Source: CAYRHJ01 sp964424105
GTDB lineage: Bacteria > Planctomycetota > Phycisphaerae > UBA1845
Length of the DNA: 59,994 bases
Reading direction: 5' to 3'
Assembly: GCA_964424105.1 (NCBI GenBank)
Contig: CAYRHJ010000017.1
Span: 1 to 59,994, forward strand
The notes beneath the pieces were generated by a model. It ran no database searches and was not told the DNA's origin. It worked only from the letters and a program-made list of their open reading frames with translations. Below are positions 1 through 8,530 of this stretch, in pieces. Numbering within the stretch: the stretch's first letter is position 1; the number at the start of each line of letters is the position of its first letter. Position numbers and translations under genes: made by a program.

Positions 1-162
1 GATTACCAGGCCTACCTTGACTGTGCTGGCGGGCCTGGGCTCCCGCCGCCGCCCGAAGGGGATCCGCCGACCTCCGAATGCGACGTCTTCGACGCCAACT
101 GCGACGGTGACATTGATCTGTTCGATTGGGGCGCGCTGCAACTCGCCTTCACCGGGCCTTAG
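1..162 (+). CDS. C-terminal fragment of a dockerin-like secreted protein
   Basis: Frame 1 is open from the window edge to TAG at 160-162 and encodes about 53 residues. The fragment has a Cys-containing stretch followed by an Asp-rich loop (FDANCDGDIDLFDW) and a hydrophobic end, QLAFTGP. This is the Asp-rich loop plus aromatic helix seen in dockerin-like C-termini of planctomycete exported proteins, and it resembles the first Asp-rich module of the gene at 20959-22323. The N-terminal part of the gene lies outside the window, so the catalytic or binding domain cannot be known. Confidence 0.6.
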   Translation, partial: DYQAYLDCAGGPGLPPPPEGDPPTSECDVFDANCDGDIDLFDWGALQLAFTGP

Positions 163-516
163 TGCATCCCATCTATGATCGCATGGGTGCGGGCGGACTC
201 GTCGATCCGGGCCTGACAGCGGTGCCCGGCGTATTCGGAGCGCACGACGGCCTTCGCCGCCACGCCGCCACGCCGCCCACCCGCGCGAAACCCCGGCCCT
301 CATCCGACCCGGTGGGTGAAAACTGAAAGACCCTGTACACTGGTGACGCAACCAAAAGGTGACGAAGCATGGGTGTCGCGAATTCAGCCCACCGGCGTTG
401 GTTGCATGTCAAACAGGATCAACGAAACGCGATGCGCCCCCCCCCTTTTTTCCGACGAATCACCACGCCGGCCAAATGCAGGTTGCGACGTAGTTTCGAT
501 CCGATGATATTGCGCG
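163..516. other. Intergenic region before the polyferredoxin gene
   Basis: I see no convincing gene in these 354 bases; the short open frames have no family resemblance. The right end holds a weak promoter-like pair, TTGCGA at 483-488 and TGATAT at 505-510 with a 16-nt spacer, only 6 nt before the ATG at 517. Confidence 0.4.
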
Positions 517-2541
517 ATGAATAACATGGCTTCATGCTCGCCCCAACCCTTGCAGTCACCGGATTCGGTCGCTGGTCGCACCGTAAGCCTGCCGCTCGCC
601 TTCCAACCGAATCCCGCGATCCGCACTTCCAAGAACGGACCTCGCCGTGCAGCCGTGCTGATTGCCGTGCACGTGTTCATCATCATCCATGTGGTTCATT
701 ACCTGATTCAAGGCAAAACCCTTTCGCCGGTCGAACCTTCCGAATCGATGTACACGCTGGAGCTGGGGCAACTGAACGCCGGGTTCATTCTGTTTGGATT
801 GGCCCTCGTCGCCACCGTGATTTTCGGACGTTTCTTCTGTGGCTGGGGTTGCCACGTTGTCGCCTATCAAGACCTGTGCGGTTGGATCATGAAGAAGCTG
901 GGCGTCCAACCGCAGCCCGTGCGAAGCAGGCTCCTCCTGTTCGTGCCATTAGGGCTGGCCCTGTACATGTTCGTCTGGCCCAGCCTGAAGCGTGTCTTGT
1001 TTTCCTGGGACGCCTTTTCAGATTGGGTGGCCACTTCGCCGATTTGGTTGGGATTCGTTTTCGGATCACCGCCGCCGGATTTTCCCGGTTTAAGCAATCA
1101 CATCATGACGACAGGGTTCTGGATGACCTTTCCAGGACCTGTGTTCGCCGTTTTGACCATTCTGGTTTGCGGGTTTTTGGCGGTTTACGTTCTCGGCGCC
1201 AAGGGGTTTTGCACCTACGCCTGTCCCTACGGAGGCTTTTTCGCCCCGTTGGACAAGCTGTCGCCCGCGCGGATTCGGGTCACCGATGATTGCGAGCAGT
1301 GTGGCCACTGCACCGCCGTCTGCACATCCAACGTCAGCGTCAGCGAGGAGGTGAACCGCTACGGGATGGTCATGGACCCTGGCTGCATGAAGTGCATGGA
1401 CTGTGTGAGCGTGTGTCCGAAAAACGCATTGTATTACGGTGTGGGCAAGCCCGCGGTCGCCGTGCGAAGTCATGCTCGAAACGAGCGAAGTCATTCTGGC
1501 CGGGAACGACACGCAATCTATCAGTTTTCGATATCCCAAGAGTTTGCACTATTTACCATCTTTCTGGTCACTACGCTGTCGCTTCGCGGACTGTACGACG
1601 GTCCGCCGTTGCTACTTTCTGTCGCGTTGGGAGGCGTGACCGCTGCGTTGGCGTTGAAGTGTGGGTCAATGGTGCGACAGCCAACAGTACTACTGCAAAA
1701 TATGCATCTAAAATTAGCCGGGACCATTCAACGCCCCGGTTTGGTTCTTTCGATACTAAGTCTGGCCTGGGGCGGGTTTGTAGCCCATAGCGGATTCGTG
1801 CAGTGGCATCGCACCTGGGGAAATCATCATTTGAGCCTGACCGAGGCTGGTATGGAAATTGTGACCGCTCCGCGCGAAGCATGGCCGGCGTATTCAGCAG
1901 GACATTATCGGGCGTTAAGCCGGGGTGAACGACACCTTCGATTGGCGGACCGCTGGGGGTTGGTCGACGTGATGGATGTCAAGAAGGGGTTGGCTTGGGT
2001 GTCACTTTGTCGGGGGGATGACACGGTCGGTGTGGGCTACATTCGGGAGGCGATCGCGGCGGCGCCAACGATGCACGTGCTGCGCGAACAACTGGTGGCG
2101 GTTTTGACCGCTCGCGGAAATATTGAAGAATCAATTGAAGCCATGAATGCACTTTTTTTGGCCCGACCCGCCCGTGCGGATGAACGATTCAGGTTGGCGA
2201 ATTTGTACGTCAGCCGTGGACGGATGGCGGAGGCGATGGCGGAATATGAAGCCTGTCTCGAAATGGCGCCTGAATCATTCGAAGCGCATTACAATTATGG
2301 GGGATTGCTGGGTCGAGAGGGACGATATGAAGCGGCGATCGAACATCTGCAAACGGCGCAAAGTTTAAATCCTGATGATGTTGATGTCTATTTGGAACTG
2401 TCGATTGCATGCATTGGAGCCGGCAGGGTGGCGGAGGGTTTTTCGTGGTTGGAAGCGGCGCAGAAGATCGCACCGAATGACCCGCGCCCGAGCCATCAAT
2501 TGAAGGCGCTTATAGATGCGGGTTACGTACCGCCGCGGTGA
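517..2541 (+). CDS. NapH/NosR-like membrane polyferredoxin fused to TPR repeats
   Basis: Predicted inner-membrane electron-transfer protein of 674 residues. Hydrophobic segments lie near residues 45-65, 88-106, 139-155 and 207-228. They are followed by CysTyr-type motifs typical of the NapH/NosR/CcoG group (Cys108/Cys112, Cys232/Cys236). Two 4Fe-4S ferredoxin motifs come next: Cys259-x2-Cys262-x2-Cys265-x3-Cys269 and Cys290-x2-Cys293-x2-Cys296-x3-Cys300. More hydrophobic segments follow around 340-385 and 405-425. The last ~170 residues are TPR-like (pattern A-x-Y...A-P-x-S...A-H-Y-N-Y-G). Redox partner and acceptor are not identifiable here, since no nap, nos or cbb3 genes are near. The start at 517 lacks a Shine-Dalgarno; an in-frame ATG at 526 is an alternative. 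Confidence 0.8.
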   Translation: MNNMASCSPQPLQSPDSVAGRTVSLPLAFQPNPAIRTSKNGPRRAAVLIAVHVFIIIHVVHYLIQGKTLSPVEPSESMYTLELGQLNAGFILFGLALVATVIFGRFFCGWGCHVVAYQDLCGWIMKKLGVQPQPVRSRLLLFVPLGLALYMFVWPSLKRVLFSWDAFSDWVATSPIWLGFVFGSPPPDFPGLSNHIMTTGFWMTFPGPVFAVLTILVCGFLAVYVLGAKGFCTYACPYGGFFAPLDKLSPARIRVTDDCEQCGHCTAVCTSNVSVSEEVNRYGMVMDPGCMKCMDCVSVCPKNALYYGVGKPAVAVRSHARNERSHSGRERHAIYQFSISQEFALFTIFLVTTLSLRGLYDGPPLLLSVALGGVTAALALKCGSMVRQPTVLLQNMHLKLAGTIQRPGLVLSILSLAWGGFVAHSGFVQWHRTWGNHHLSLTEAGMEIVTAPREAWPAYSAGHYRALSRGERHLRLADRWGLVDVMDVKKGLAWVSLCRGDDTVGVGYIREAIAAAPTMHVLREQLVAVLTARGNIEESIEAMNALFLARPARADERFRLANLYVSRGRMAEAMAEYEACLEMAPESFEAHYNYGGLLGREGRYEAAIEHLQTAQSLNPDDVDVYLELSIACIGAGRVAEGFSWLEAAQKIAPNDPRPSHQLKALIDAGYVPPR

Positions 2542-2758
2542 CAAGGAGGTCGGAACCCTCGTCACTCCGCCGAAAATGGGAGTCCAGGCAAGTGACACAA
2601 GCACCCTTGCGATTCCGGTGGTTGGCTGTAGGGTCGCTTGAGTTGAGGTTTTCGGACCGATAGACTGTTGGGCAGGCAGATATGAAGCGGGGTGCGGGGT
2701 GCGGGGTTGCATGCCTAGTCTTGCTTGGCTACGCGAAATTGAGGAACGGAGCAGATTC

Positions 2759-4321
2759 ATGCTATGGATTCGACATGACACCATTATGGCCACGGCGATT
2801 TTGGCGACGTGGGTCGCGGTTGCGAACGGGGGGACGGGGCTAACGACCGTTTTGGAGATCGGTGGTCTGACCCGACCCGTCTACGTCACGCACGCGCCGA
2901 ACGACTTTGAACGAATATTCATTGTCGAACAGGCTGGCGTGATTCGGATTCACACGCTGGGCAGCGGCACCTCCTCGATATACCTGGATATCCGTTCACG
3001 AGTGGGCGACGACTTCAACGAGAAAGGCTTGTTGGGGTTGGCGATCCATCCTGATTATGCGAACAACGGTTTTATCTACGTGAATTATACCCGATCGGGG
3101 ACGTCTAATTTTGATACACGAATCTCGCGGTTTCAGGCGATCGGGCCGCCCATGACGGCCACTGAAGCCGATCCGGACAGCGAGTCCATTCTCCTGACCT
3201 ACAGTCAGCCGTTTCCCAATCACAACGCCGGGTGGATGGGATTCGGACCGAAAGACGGCTACCTATATATTGCCAGCGGCGACGGCGGATCGGGTGGTGA
3301 CCCGGGCAATCGTGCACAGGACATTACCAATCAGTTGTTGGGCAAAATCCTGCGGATCGATGTTGACGGCGGCGTGCCGTATGCAATTCCGCCGACGAAT
3401 CCGTTTGTGGGGATCAGCGGCGATGACGAGATCTGGGCCTATGGACTGCGGAATCCCTGGCGATGCGCGTTTGATACATTAACGGGAGATTTTTACATCG
3501 GTGACGTGGGGCAAGGGCTATGGGAAGAGGTGAACGTACAATCCGCGGCAAGCATCGGTGGGGAGAATTGGGGCTGGCGATGTCGCGAGGGCGCCCATGA
3601 CTTCGATTTCTCGGGAAACTGCGGAAATGAAACGTTGATTGATCCCAATCACGAATATGATCATGGCGGCGGTCGATGTTCGATTTCGGGAGGCGAGGTC
3701 TATCGAGGATGCGCGATCCCGGGATTGCAGGGGACGTATTTCTTCGCTGATTTTTGCAGTGATCAGATTTGGAGCTTTCGCGGCGCCGGTGTTGCGGAAT
3801 TTCAGGAGCGGACGGCGGAGCTTGAACCGGCTGGGCCGTTGAGCATAGGCAACCCCTCCTCGTTCGGGGTCGACGCGTACGGTGAAATCTACATCTGCGA
3901 CCTGGGGGGCGGCGAAGTGTTCAAGATCGTGCCGGCGGCGGGCGGCCCTTTTTCCGACTGCAACGAGAACGGGAAGGAGGACGCGTGCGATTTCGCGGAC
4001 GGAACCAGTTTGGATGCGAATCTGGACGGCATTCCCGATGAACTGGGGTGCGACGACGACGACGTGTGCACGGCAGACGCGTGTGCACCGGGGTTGACAT
4101 GCACGAACACGGCGAACATTTACGGAGACGTCGATCACAATGGCACGGTGAACTTGACCGATTTGTTTTGTGTGCTGGCCGGGTTTTCCGATCTCTTTGT
4201 TGACTGCACGTTTCACGACATCGATATCCATCCCTGCATCGGAAATGATACGATCAATCTTTTCGACCTGTTTGGTGTGATCGGCGCGTTTTCCGCCGAG
4301 GACCCGTGCTGTTCGCCCTGA
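2759..4321 (+). CDS. PQQ-type soluble sugar (aldose) dehydrogenase with dockerin-like tail
   Basis: Exported six-bladed beta-propeller of the glucose/sorbosone dehydrogenase (YliI/GDH-B) family, which oxidises sugars with pyrroloquinoline quinone. Family segments include HNAGWMGFGPKDGYLY, GDGGSGGDPGNRAQD, LGKILRIDVDG and AYGLRNPWR. The start was moved to ATG 2759 because GGAG lies 8 nt upstream and a hydrophobic signal segment follows (MATAILATWVAVANG). The last ~120 residues form a separate module: a Cys/Asp-rich linker (DDDDVCTADAC) and two dockerin-like loops (DVDHNGTVNLTDLF and CIGNDTINLFDLF). The same module ends the genes at 20959 and 22308. The substrate and the receptor for the tail are unknown. 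Confidence 0.82.
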   Translation: MLWIRHDTIMATAILATWVAVANGGTGLTTVLEIGGLTRPVYVTHAPNDFERIFIVEQAGVIRIHTLGSGTSSIYLDIRSRVGDDFNEKGLLGLAIHPDYANNGFIYVNYTRSGTSNFDTRISRFQAIGPPMTATEADPDSESILLTYSQPFPNHNAGWMGFGPKDGYLYIASGDGGSGGDPGNRAQDITNQLLGKILRIDVDGGVPYAIPPTNPFVGISGDDEIWAYGLRNPWRCAFDTLTGDFYIGDVGQGLWEEVNVQSAASIGGENWGWRCREGAHDFDFSGNCGNETLIDPNHEYDHGGGRCSISGGEVYRGCAIPGLQGTYFFADFCSDQIWSFRGAGVAEFQERTAELEPAGPLSIGNPSSFGVDAYGEIYICDLGGGEVFKIVPAAGGPFSDCNENGKEDACDFADGTSLDANLDGIPDELGCDDDDVCTADACAPGLTCTNTANIYGDVDHNGTVNLTDLFCVLAGFSDLFVDCTFHDIDIHPCIGNDTINLFDLFGVIGAFSAEDPCCSP

Positions 4322-4789
4322 AAAAGGTTTGCCTATCGGGCAAGCGGTGTTGGAGAAACCAGATTCGTGCTCTTGCGGGGTATGGGCGGGTGGAAGCGGT
4401 TTGCGTGTTCGTGCGGTGACCGCTCGCTTCGCGGTTGCGGGTCGTGACTGGATTCCGGCTTGCGCCGGAATGACGATGAAAGCGCCGCAATGACGGAGCG
4501 CGGGGGACCGCTCGCTTGGCGCTCGCGGCTCGTGCAGTGATTCGGAATAGAAGGGCCGCTCCCTGTGCCGATTGTGACTGGAGGCGATGGCGCGGTTTGA
4601 GTGCCATGGACTGCGTCGCCCATTTGCCATACTGGACGCTCCCGCCTTGGTCGCGTCCAGGGTCGCGGCTCTGTTAAGAGGCGGGTTGGAAATGACGCGG
4701 TCGCGGGTCGTGTAGTGATTCGAAATGGATGTTCGCTTCACGATGAAAGTTTGGCGCACGATGAAAGTTCGGCGATGGGATAGAACGCT
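4322..4789. repeat. Intergenic cluster of stem-loop repeats
   Basis: This 468-bp gap has no credible gene and is mostly repeats. At 4451-4474 is a palindrome GATTCCGGC-TTGC-GCCGGAATGAC, which recurs at 24266, 37232 and 50002. At 4502-4533 is a GACCGCTCGCTTGGCGCTCG-type element also found at about 37278. At 4605-4681 is a 77-bp element with a near copy at 34948-35024. Such dispersed hairpins are typical of RAYT-mobilised or other non-autonomous repeats. Confidence 0.7.
4605..4681 (+). repeat. 77-bp dispersed repeat, copy 1 (class G hairpin)
   Basis: Contains a perfect 8-bp inverted repeat CTGGACGC/GCGTCCAG around a 13-nt loop (4632-4660), followed by GGTCGCGGCTC. It matches 34948-35024 at almost every base. 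Confidence 0.8.
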
Positions 4790-6052
4790 ATGACAGATGT
4801 TCGCATCACAAATCGACTAGGCACGTGCGGGGTGAGGGCAGCGCTGGCGACGTTGGGCCTGTTTTGGCCGGCGCCGGCGTCGGCCCAAGTCAGTCTGAAT
4901 GGGCGCATGGAGCGGATTGGTTCGTTTCAGGTCGTTCGCGTCTGGGGCGATCCTCCGGAGATGGGGTTTGCCCATGGATACTTGTTGGCGAAGGACATCG
5001 TCGCGGACCTACAGACGGTGGTGTCGACATTGTATGGCGGCAAGATGGAACGATATGAAGCGACGCTCGCATCGTTGAAAGATATTATTTCCGTTCCGCC
5101 GCGTCTTCAGGCTGAAATCGAGGGCGTGTTTGAGGGCATACAATCGGTTTACGGAGCCGCTCCTGAAATGCCGGCATGGGGCAGGCGAATGAAGATCGAG
5201 GACTTGATCCATTGGAACGCGTTTGACGTTCTCCGGGCGTTCGGGTGCTCGGGGTTTGCGGTTTGGCATGATCGGGCGGGGGAGGCGGGGGTGATCGCGG
5301 GTCGGACGTTCGACTTCCCGGCGTTTTCACCGGATATGCTTAGCCATCAGTTTATTCTGATCCGCGAGCCGAGCCACCGTGCCAAGATCGCATCGGTGAC
5401 GTGGCCCGGGTACGTCGGCGCATTTACGGCCATCAATCACCGGGGTGTTGCGATTTTTCTACATGACGGCAACGGGCGACGGTCGCCGCAGCCGACGGGT
5501 CAATACGTGCCCATGACGCTGGTAATGATGGATATTCTCGAACAGGCCAAGCCGGAAAACACGTGGCGCTACGTACGCAACGCGGTGCAGGTTCATGCCA
5601 CGCCATTCAGCTACCTGGTGCGGGTCGTGGCGCCGTGGACCACGAACACGCCGGTGCCATCCGCGGTATTCCGCAGGGACGCGGACGCTGCGGGTTTTAA
5701 TCCAGCCAAACAGGATATGACCATCACGACGAATCACTACTTGGCTGACAATTTCACGCCGCAGGGTGACGCATCGGAAGATTCGGTACGGCGATACAAG
5801 ACGTTGGAGACGCTGTTGTCCGGCCCGGTGACGCCGATCATGGCCTGGAACGCGTTGGGGGCGGTGGCTTCGGCGGATCCGAATTCGGGAACGCTTCACG
5901 CGTTGGTGTTCTACCCGGAACGACGTCGGTTGGAATTGAGTTTCGCGCAGTGGACCGAGCAGGCGTTCATACCGGCGACGTTGCACGCACCGACGGTCAT
6001 TTCGTTTGATGAATTGTTCAAGTCACCGCAGGATCGCGGGCCGGGCGGATAG
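4790..6052 (+). CDS. C45-like Ntn-hydrolase (acyltransferase/amidase family), exported
   Basis: 420 residues with a Sec-type signal peptide (hydrophobic residues 16-26, cleavage near PASA-Q33). The segment at 152-177, GCSGFAVW then GVIAGRTFDFP, matches the N-terminal-nucleophile signature of peptidase family C45 and the related penicillin acyltransferase and phospholipase-B-like proteins. Cys153 is the predicted nucleophile exposed by self-cleavage. Family members hydrolyse or transfer amide-linked acyl groups; the substrate here is unknown. The gene stands alone between two repeat-bearing gaps and converges on the metalloprotease at 6179. Its ribosome-binding site is weak (GGGA about 11 nt upstream). 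Confidence 0.7.
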   Translation: MTDVRITNRLGTCGVRAALATLGLFWPAPASAQVSLNGRMERIGSFQVVRVWGDPPEMGFAHGYLLAKDIVADLQTVVSTLYGGKMERYEATLASLKDIISVPPRLQAEIEGVFEGIQSVYGAAPEMPAWGRRMKIEDLIHWNAFDVLRAFGCSGFAVWHDRAGEAGVIAGRTFDFPAFSPDMLSHQFILIREPSHRAKIASVTWPGYVGAFTAINHRGVAIFLHDGNGRRSPQPTGQYVPMTLVMMDILEQAKPENTWRYVRNAVQVHATPFSYLVRVVAPWTTNTPVPSAVFRRDADAAGFNPAKQDMTITTNHYLADNFTPQGDASEDSVRRYKTLETLLSGPVTPIMAWNALGAVASADPNSGTLHALVFYPERRRLELSFAQWTEQAFIPATLHAPTVISFDELFKSPQDRGPGG

Positions 6053-6122
6053 ATTTTCGGGCATTGCGACGTTCGCAATTGCACTACGCGCACCGACAAG
6101 GGGTCGTTTCTATACGGGCGAA

Positions 6123-6140
6123 GACCGCTCCCTGACGGTC
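6123..6140 (+). repeat. Class F hairpin repeat
   Basis: GACCG-CTCCCTGA-CGGTC inverted repeat followed by GCGGCTCGG, between the convergent genes ending at 6052 and 6179. Relatives occur near 34846, 49923 and 50064. Confidence 0.65.
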
Positions 6141-6178
6141 GCGGCTCGGTTAAGATGCAAACAGCGCAAGAAACTACA

Positions 6179-8167
6179 CTAGGGATGGCATTCGGTCGGG
6201 CAATCGGGCGTGCCGCCGGCGGCGCGAAGGACGCTGAGGATGTCGAGGAGATTGATGGTTCCGTTGCCGCCGCAGGGCCACAGGTCGATGGGCTTGATAC
6301 CGCAGGTCGGTCCCGCGTCGTGCAATCCGTCGATTGCGCAGATGATATCGAGTAGGTTCACGATTCCGTCGTCGTTCAGGTCGCCGTGTGGCGGACAGGT
6401 CTGTATCGTGATGTCGTCCAGAAACCAACGCTGACTCGCGGCTTGAACTTCCGCGCGGAATTTCAAACGAAACTCGCCATGCAGTGCGTTCGTCGGCAGG
6501 GGGATGGTATGACGGGCGAATTCGTTCCGATCGACCCCGTCGGACACCCATCGATCGAGAAGAGTCCATTGACCGTCGGCGGACCAGAATTCCACAACGA
6601 GGGCCTGGTCCGCTGTGACTCCGCGATGCAGTGCGGAGATGAAAAGCGTTGAACCGAATAGGCTGGTCAGATCGATTCGTTGGCTGCGGATTTCATCACG
6701 ATCGAATTCGTTGGCGGAGGCGGCAGCGGTGCTCAATTCCAAGGCGAAGGGCGGGCTGGGCACGGTGGCGTCGGGAACCGTCGTCACATTGCCGCCGTCA
6801 TTGTAGGACCAGCGCGTCGGGTTGGGGGTGCCCGCGAAGTCGAATTCCTCGGTGAATGGAAGGTTTAGTGGGGGGGCTTTGTCGAGCAGACAGGTTCGCG
6901 TGTTTCTGTAGTTTCGGATGATGCCGGCTGACCCCGCGGCGAATGCCTGCATGTTGCAGGAGCAGGGGGGGTTCGGTGGACAATCGATCACCGGGCACAT
7001 GATGTTGCACCCGCTGCCCGAGCAGTGGTTGGCGCCCCAATTGTGACCCAACTCGTGCGCGGTCAAAGCGACGCGAGTTGTGAACACCTGGCTGAAGCGC
7101 GACTGCGATAGGCCATAGGCGACGTTTCCGGAGCTGCCGCAATCCGGACTGTTGGCGACGACGTTGCAAACGACGCCGACGAATGCGATGCCAATCGTGG
7201 AACCGATCAGTTCCTTGCCGGTGAAGAGATGGGCGATGTCACGATGGATGCTGCTTTCCGGGGGTGTGTTCCATCTGTTTCGGAATTGGCAGAGCAGGTC
7301 GAGCGCGTCGCTGCCGTTGTAGGTGCCGGGTTGGGTGCGAACCACGATGGTGGATAGTTCGTAGGTAATGCCGATTTCGGGCACCTCGTAAATGGGGCGC
7401 AGGGCGTTGATGATCCCTTCGATGTCATGGACGGTGGCAGCGACGTCTGAACCGTGGCTGGCGAAGAACTCGTAGTCGGCGTCGATGGCTAAATCGACGA
7501 TTTTGACGTCGGTTCCGGAAGTCGAGCTATCGGAATAGGGAGCAGCGGTCGAACTCGCGTCGTCCGCATGGGCGAATTGGGATACGGCACACGTGCGACC
7601 GTGGCCGATGACGTCAGACGCGCGAAAGACGACGTGTTCCGATGGGAGGTCGTCCGGATCGGTGGACGGGAGCGGTTGAATTCCGCATTGGTCATTGTGG
7701 AAGTAAACGACCGCTTGCAATTGTCCCGCATTCAACGACGCGCGGACGTGCGAATCGACCAGGCCGCGAACCTGCCCCGCGTAGATCGGTGCGGGTGGGA
7801 TGGCGATGGTGGTCAGGTCGTCGTCGCCGTTGGATAGGAATACGCTGAAGCCGTCGCCGCGTACGGACACGGGATCAAGTTGCAGTGTTCGGGTGGTGCC
7901 GTCCAATTCCAGGTCAACTTCGATCCGCCCGTGAAGGTAGCGGATCGGCTGGGGGGTTTGTACGGTTGATGCCCGAAGGTTGAGTGCGGCGTTGGCGACC
8001 TGTGCTCGCCGATCGGCTGATTGGTCTTGGGGCCTGTGGATCAGCCTCTTTTTGACCGCGTCAACCTGTTCGGATTGTTGTGCGCGGGCCTGGAGGACGA
8101 TAATCGGGCCTGTGGCCATCACGAGCAGGATGGCGCGAATTGAGTGGTTCGATTTTCGGTGTTTCAT
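6179..8167 (-). CDS. Reprolysin-like (M12B) zinc metalloprotease with dockerin-like tail
   Basis: Secreted protease of 662 residues. The start at 8167 gives a Sec signal (MKHRKSNHSIRAILLVMATG, cleavage near ARA-Q); the frame is open further upstream but without a signal peptide. The zinc site is HELGHNWGANH, with His371, Glu372, His375, Gly378 and His381. A nearby Cys-rich segment with Met in CNIMCP is a plausible Met-turn, as in ADAM/reprolysin enzymes. A ~180-residue beta-rich, carbohydrate-binding-like region follows. The C-terminus is a dockerin-like pair of loops (GDLNDDGIVNLLDII and CGGNGTINLLDIL). It is divergent from the trp operon, with 214 bp between the start codons. Confidence 0.8.
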   Translation of the reverse strand: MKHRKSNHSIRAILLVMATGPIIVLQARAQQSEQVDAVKKRLIHRPQDQSADRRAQVANAALNLRASTVQTPQPIRYLHGRIEVDLELDGTTRTLQLDPVSVRGDGFSVFLSNGDDDLTTIAIPPAPIYAGQVRGLVDSHVRASLNAGQLQAVVYFHNDQCGIQPLPSTDPDDLPSEHVVFRASDVIGHGRTCAVSQFAHADDASSTAAPYSDSSTSGTDVKIVDLAIDADYEFFASHGSDVAATVHDIEGIINALRPIYEVPEIGITYELSTIVVRTQPGTYNGSDALDLLCQFRNRWNTPPESSIHRDIAHLFTGKELIGSTIGIAFVGVVCNVVANSPDCGSSGNVAYGLSQSRFSQVFTTRVALTAHELGHNWGANHCSGSGCNIMCPVIDCPPNPPCSCNMQAFAAGSAGIIRNYRNTRTCLLDKAPPLNLPFTEEFDFAGTPNPTRWSYNDGGNVTTVPDATVPSPPFALELSTAAASANEFDRDEIRSQRIDLTSLFGSTLFISALHRGVTADQALVVEFWSADGQWTLLDRWVSDGVDRNEFARHTIPLPTNALHGEFRLKFRAEVQAASQRWFLDDITIQTCPPHGDLNDDGIVNLLDIICAIDGLHDAGPTCGIKPIDLWPCGGNGTINLLDILSVLRAAGGTPDCPTECHP

Positions 8168-8345
8168 TCGGGACCGTTCCGAGACATCATGGCGCTTGGC
8201 GATTCGTGATTCAGAATCGCTGGTGTATACATTTTCGGACAATAATGGGGAGCAAGTCGGATGTGCGTACGCCCGATAATTCGATTTCGCAGACAAACGC
8301 CCGCGAAAGGAACCCAACATCCGACTGTTTTTATGCATCGTGCCG

Positions 8346-8374
8346 TTGACACGTCAAGTAAAGGGTTTTATGCT
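8346..8374 (+). promoter_or_regulatory. Predicted sigma-70-type promoter of the trp operon
   Basis: A perfect -35 box TTGACA (8346-8351), a 17-nt spacer and TATGCT (8369-8374, four of six consensus positions). The -35 box is also the left half of an inverted repeat TTGAC-AC-GTCAA (8346-8357). Transcription would start around 8379-8382, on or next to the leader ATG, so the leader message may be leaderless. Confidence 0.7.
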
Positions 8375-8381
8375 GGTGAAT

Positions 8382-8468
8382 ATGAGTAGCGGATCGGGCC
8401 AATCGCATCGCAACTGGTGGTGGTATCGGAGCAAAATGCTCGCCGGGGCCGGTCTGCGCAATAGATAA
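8382..8468 (+). CDS. trpL: trp operon leader peptide with three consecutive Trp codons
   Basis: A 28-codon frame, ATG 8382 to TAA 8466-8468, encodes MSSGSGQSHRNWWWYRSK followed by MLAGAGLRNR. TGG-TGG-TGG occupies 8415-8423. Three Trp codons in a short peptide, placed between a good promoter and a rho-independent terminator ahead of trpD, are the hallmark of attenuation control. Low charged tRNA-Trp should stall a ribosome here. In-frame GTG (8376) and ATG (8370) exist upstream, but the latter falls in the predicted -10 box. There is no clear Shine-Dalgarno, which fits a leaderless start. It is too short to be called by standard gene finders. Confidence 0.85.
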   Translation: MSSGSGQSHRNWWWYRSKMLAGAGLRNR

Positions 8469-8503
8469 CGAAAGCCAACGCAGAATCATGAGCCTCCGGC
8501 GAG
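8439..8503 (+). promoter_or_regulatory. Predicted trp antiterminator pairing
   Basis: Bases 8439-8448 (CTCGCCGGGG) can pair with 8494-8503 (CCTCCGGCGAG region), giving about ten pairs with one G-U. The right arm overlaps the 5' arm of the terminator (8491-8501), so the two structures exclude each other. A small hairpin GAGC-AAAAT-GCTC (8429-8441), directly after the Trp codons, could sequester the left arm when the ribosome does not stall. Confidence 0.7.
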
Positions 8504-8522
8504 ACCGCCGGGGGCTTTTTTT
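8491..8522 (+). terminator. Rho-independent terminator/attenuator before trpD
   Basis: An 11-bp stem AGCCTCCGGCG/CGCCGGGGGCT (one G-U pair) with a 4-nt loop, followed by an uninterrupted run of T to 8522. It sits 8 bp before the trpD start, where termination would switch off the whole operon. Confidence 0.85.
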
Positions 8523-8530
8523 ATGGGCAC

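Noticed and set aside
4451..4474. Neisseria dRS3-like element (ATTCC...GGAAT palindrome)
   Set aside because: Similar outer bases but different core (CCGGC/GCCGG) and no phage or neisserial context. Described only as class D.
3518..4759. Reverse-strand 413-codon frame across the sugar dehydrogenase end
   Set aside because: Antisense to a conserved domain and running into repeats; no recognisable motif.
8346..8357. TrpR-type operator at the trp promoter
   Set aside because: TTGAC-AC-GTCAA does not resemble the CTAG-centred TrpR site. It is noted only as an inverted repeat.
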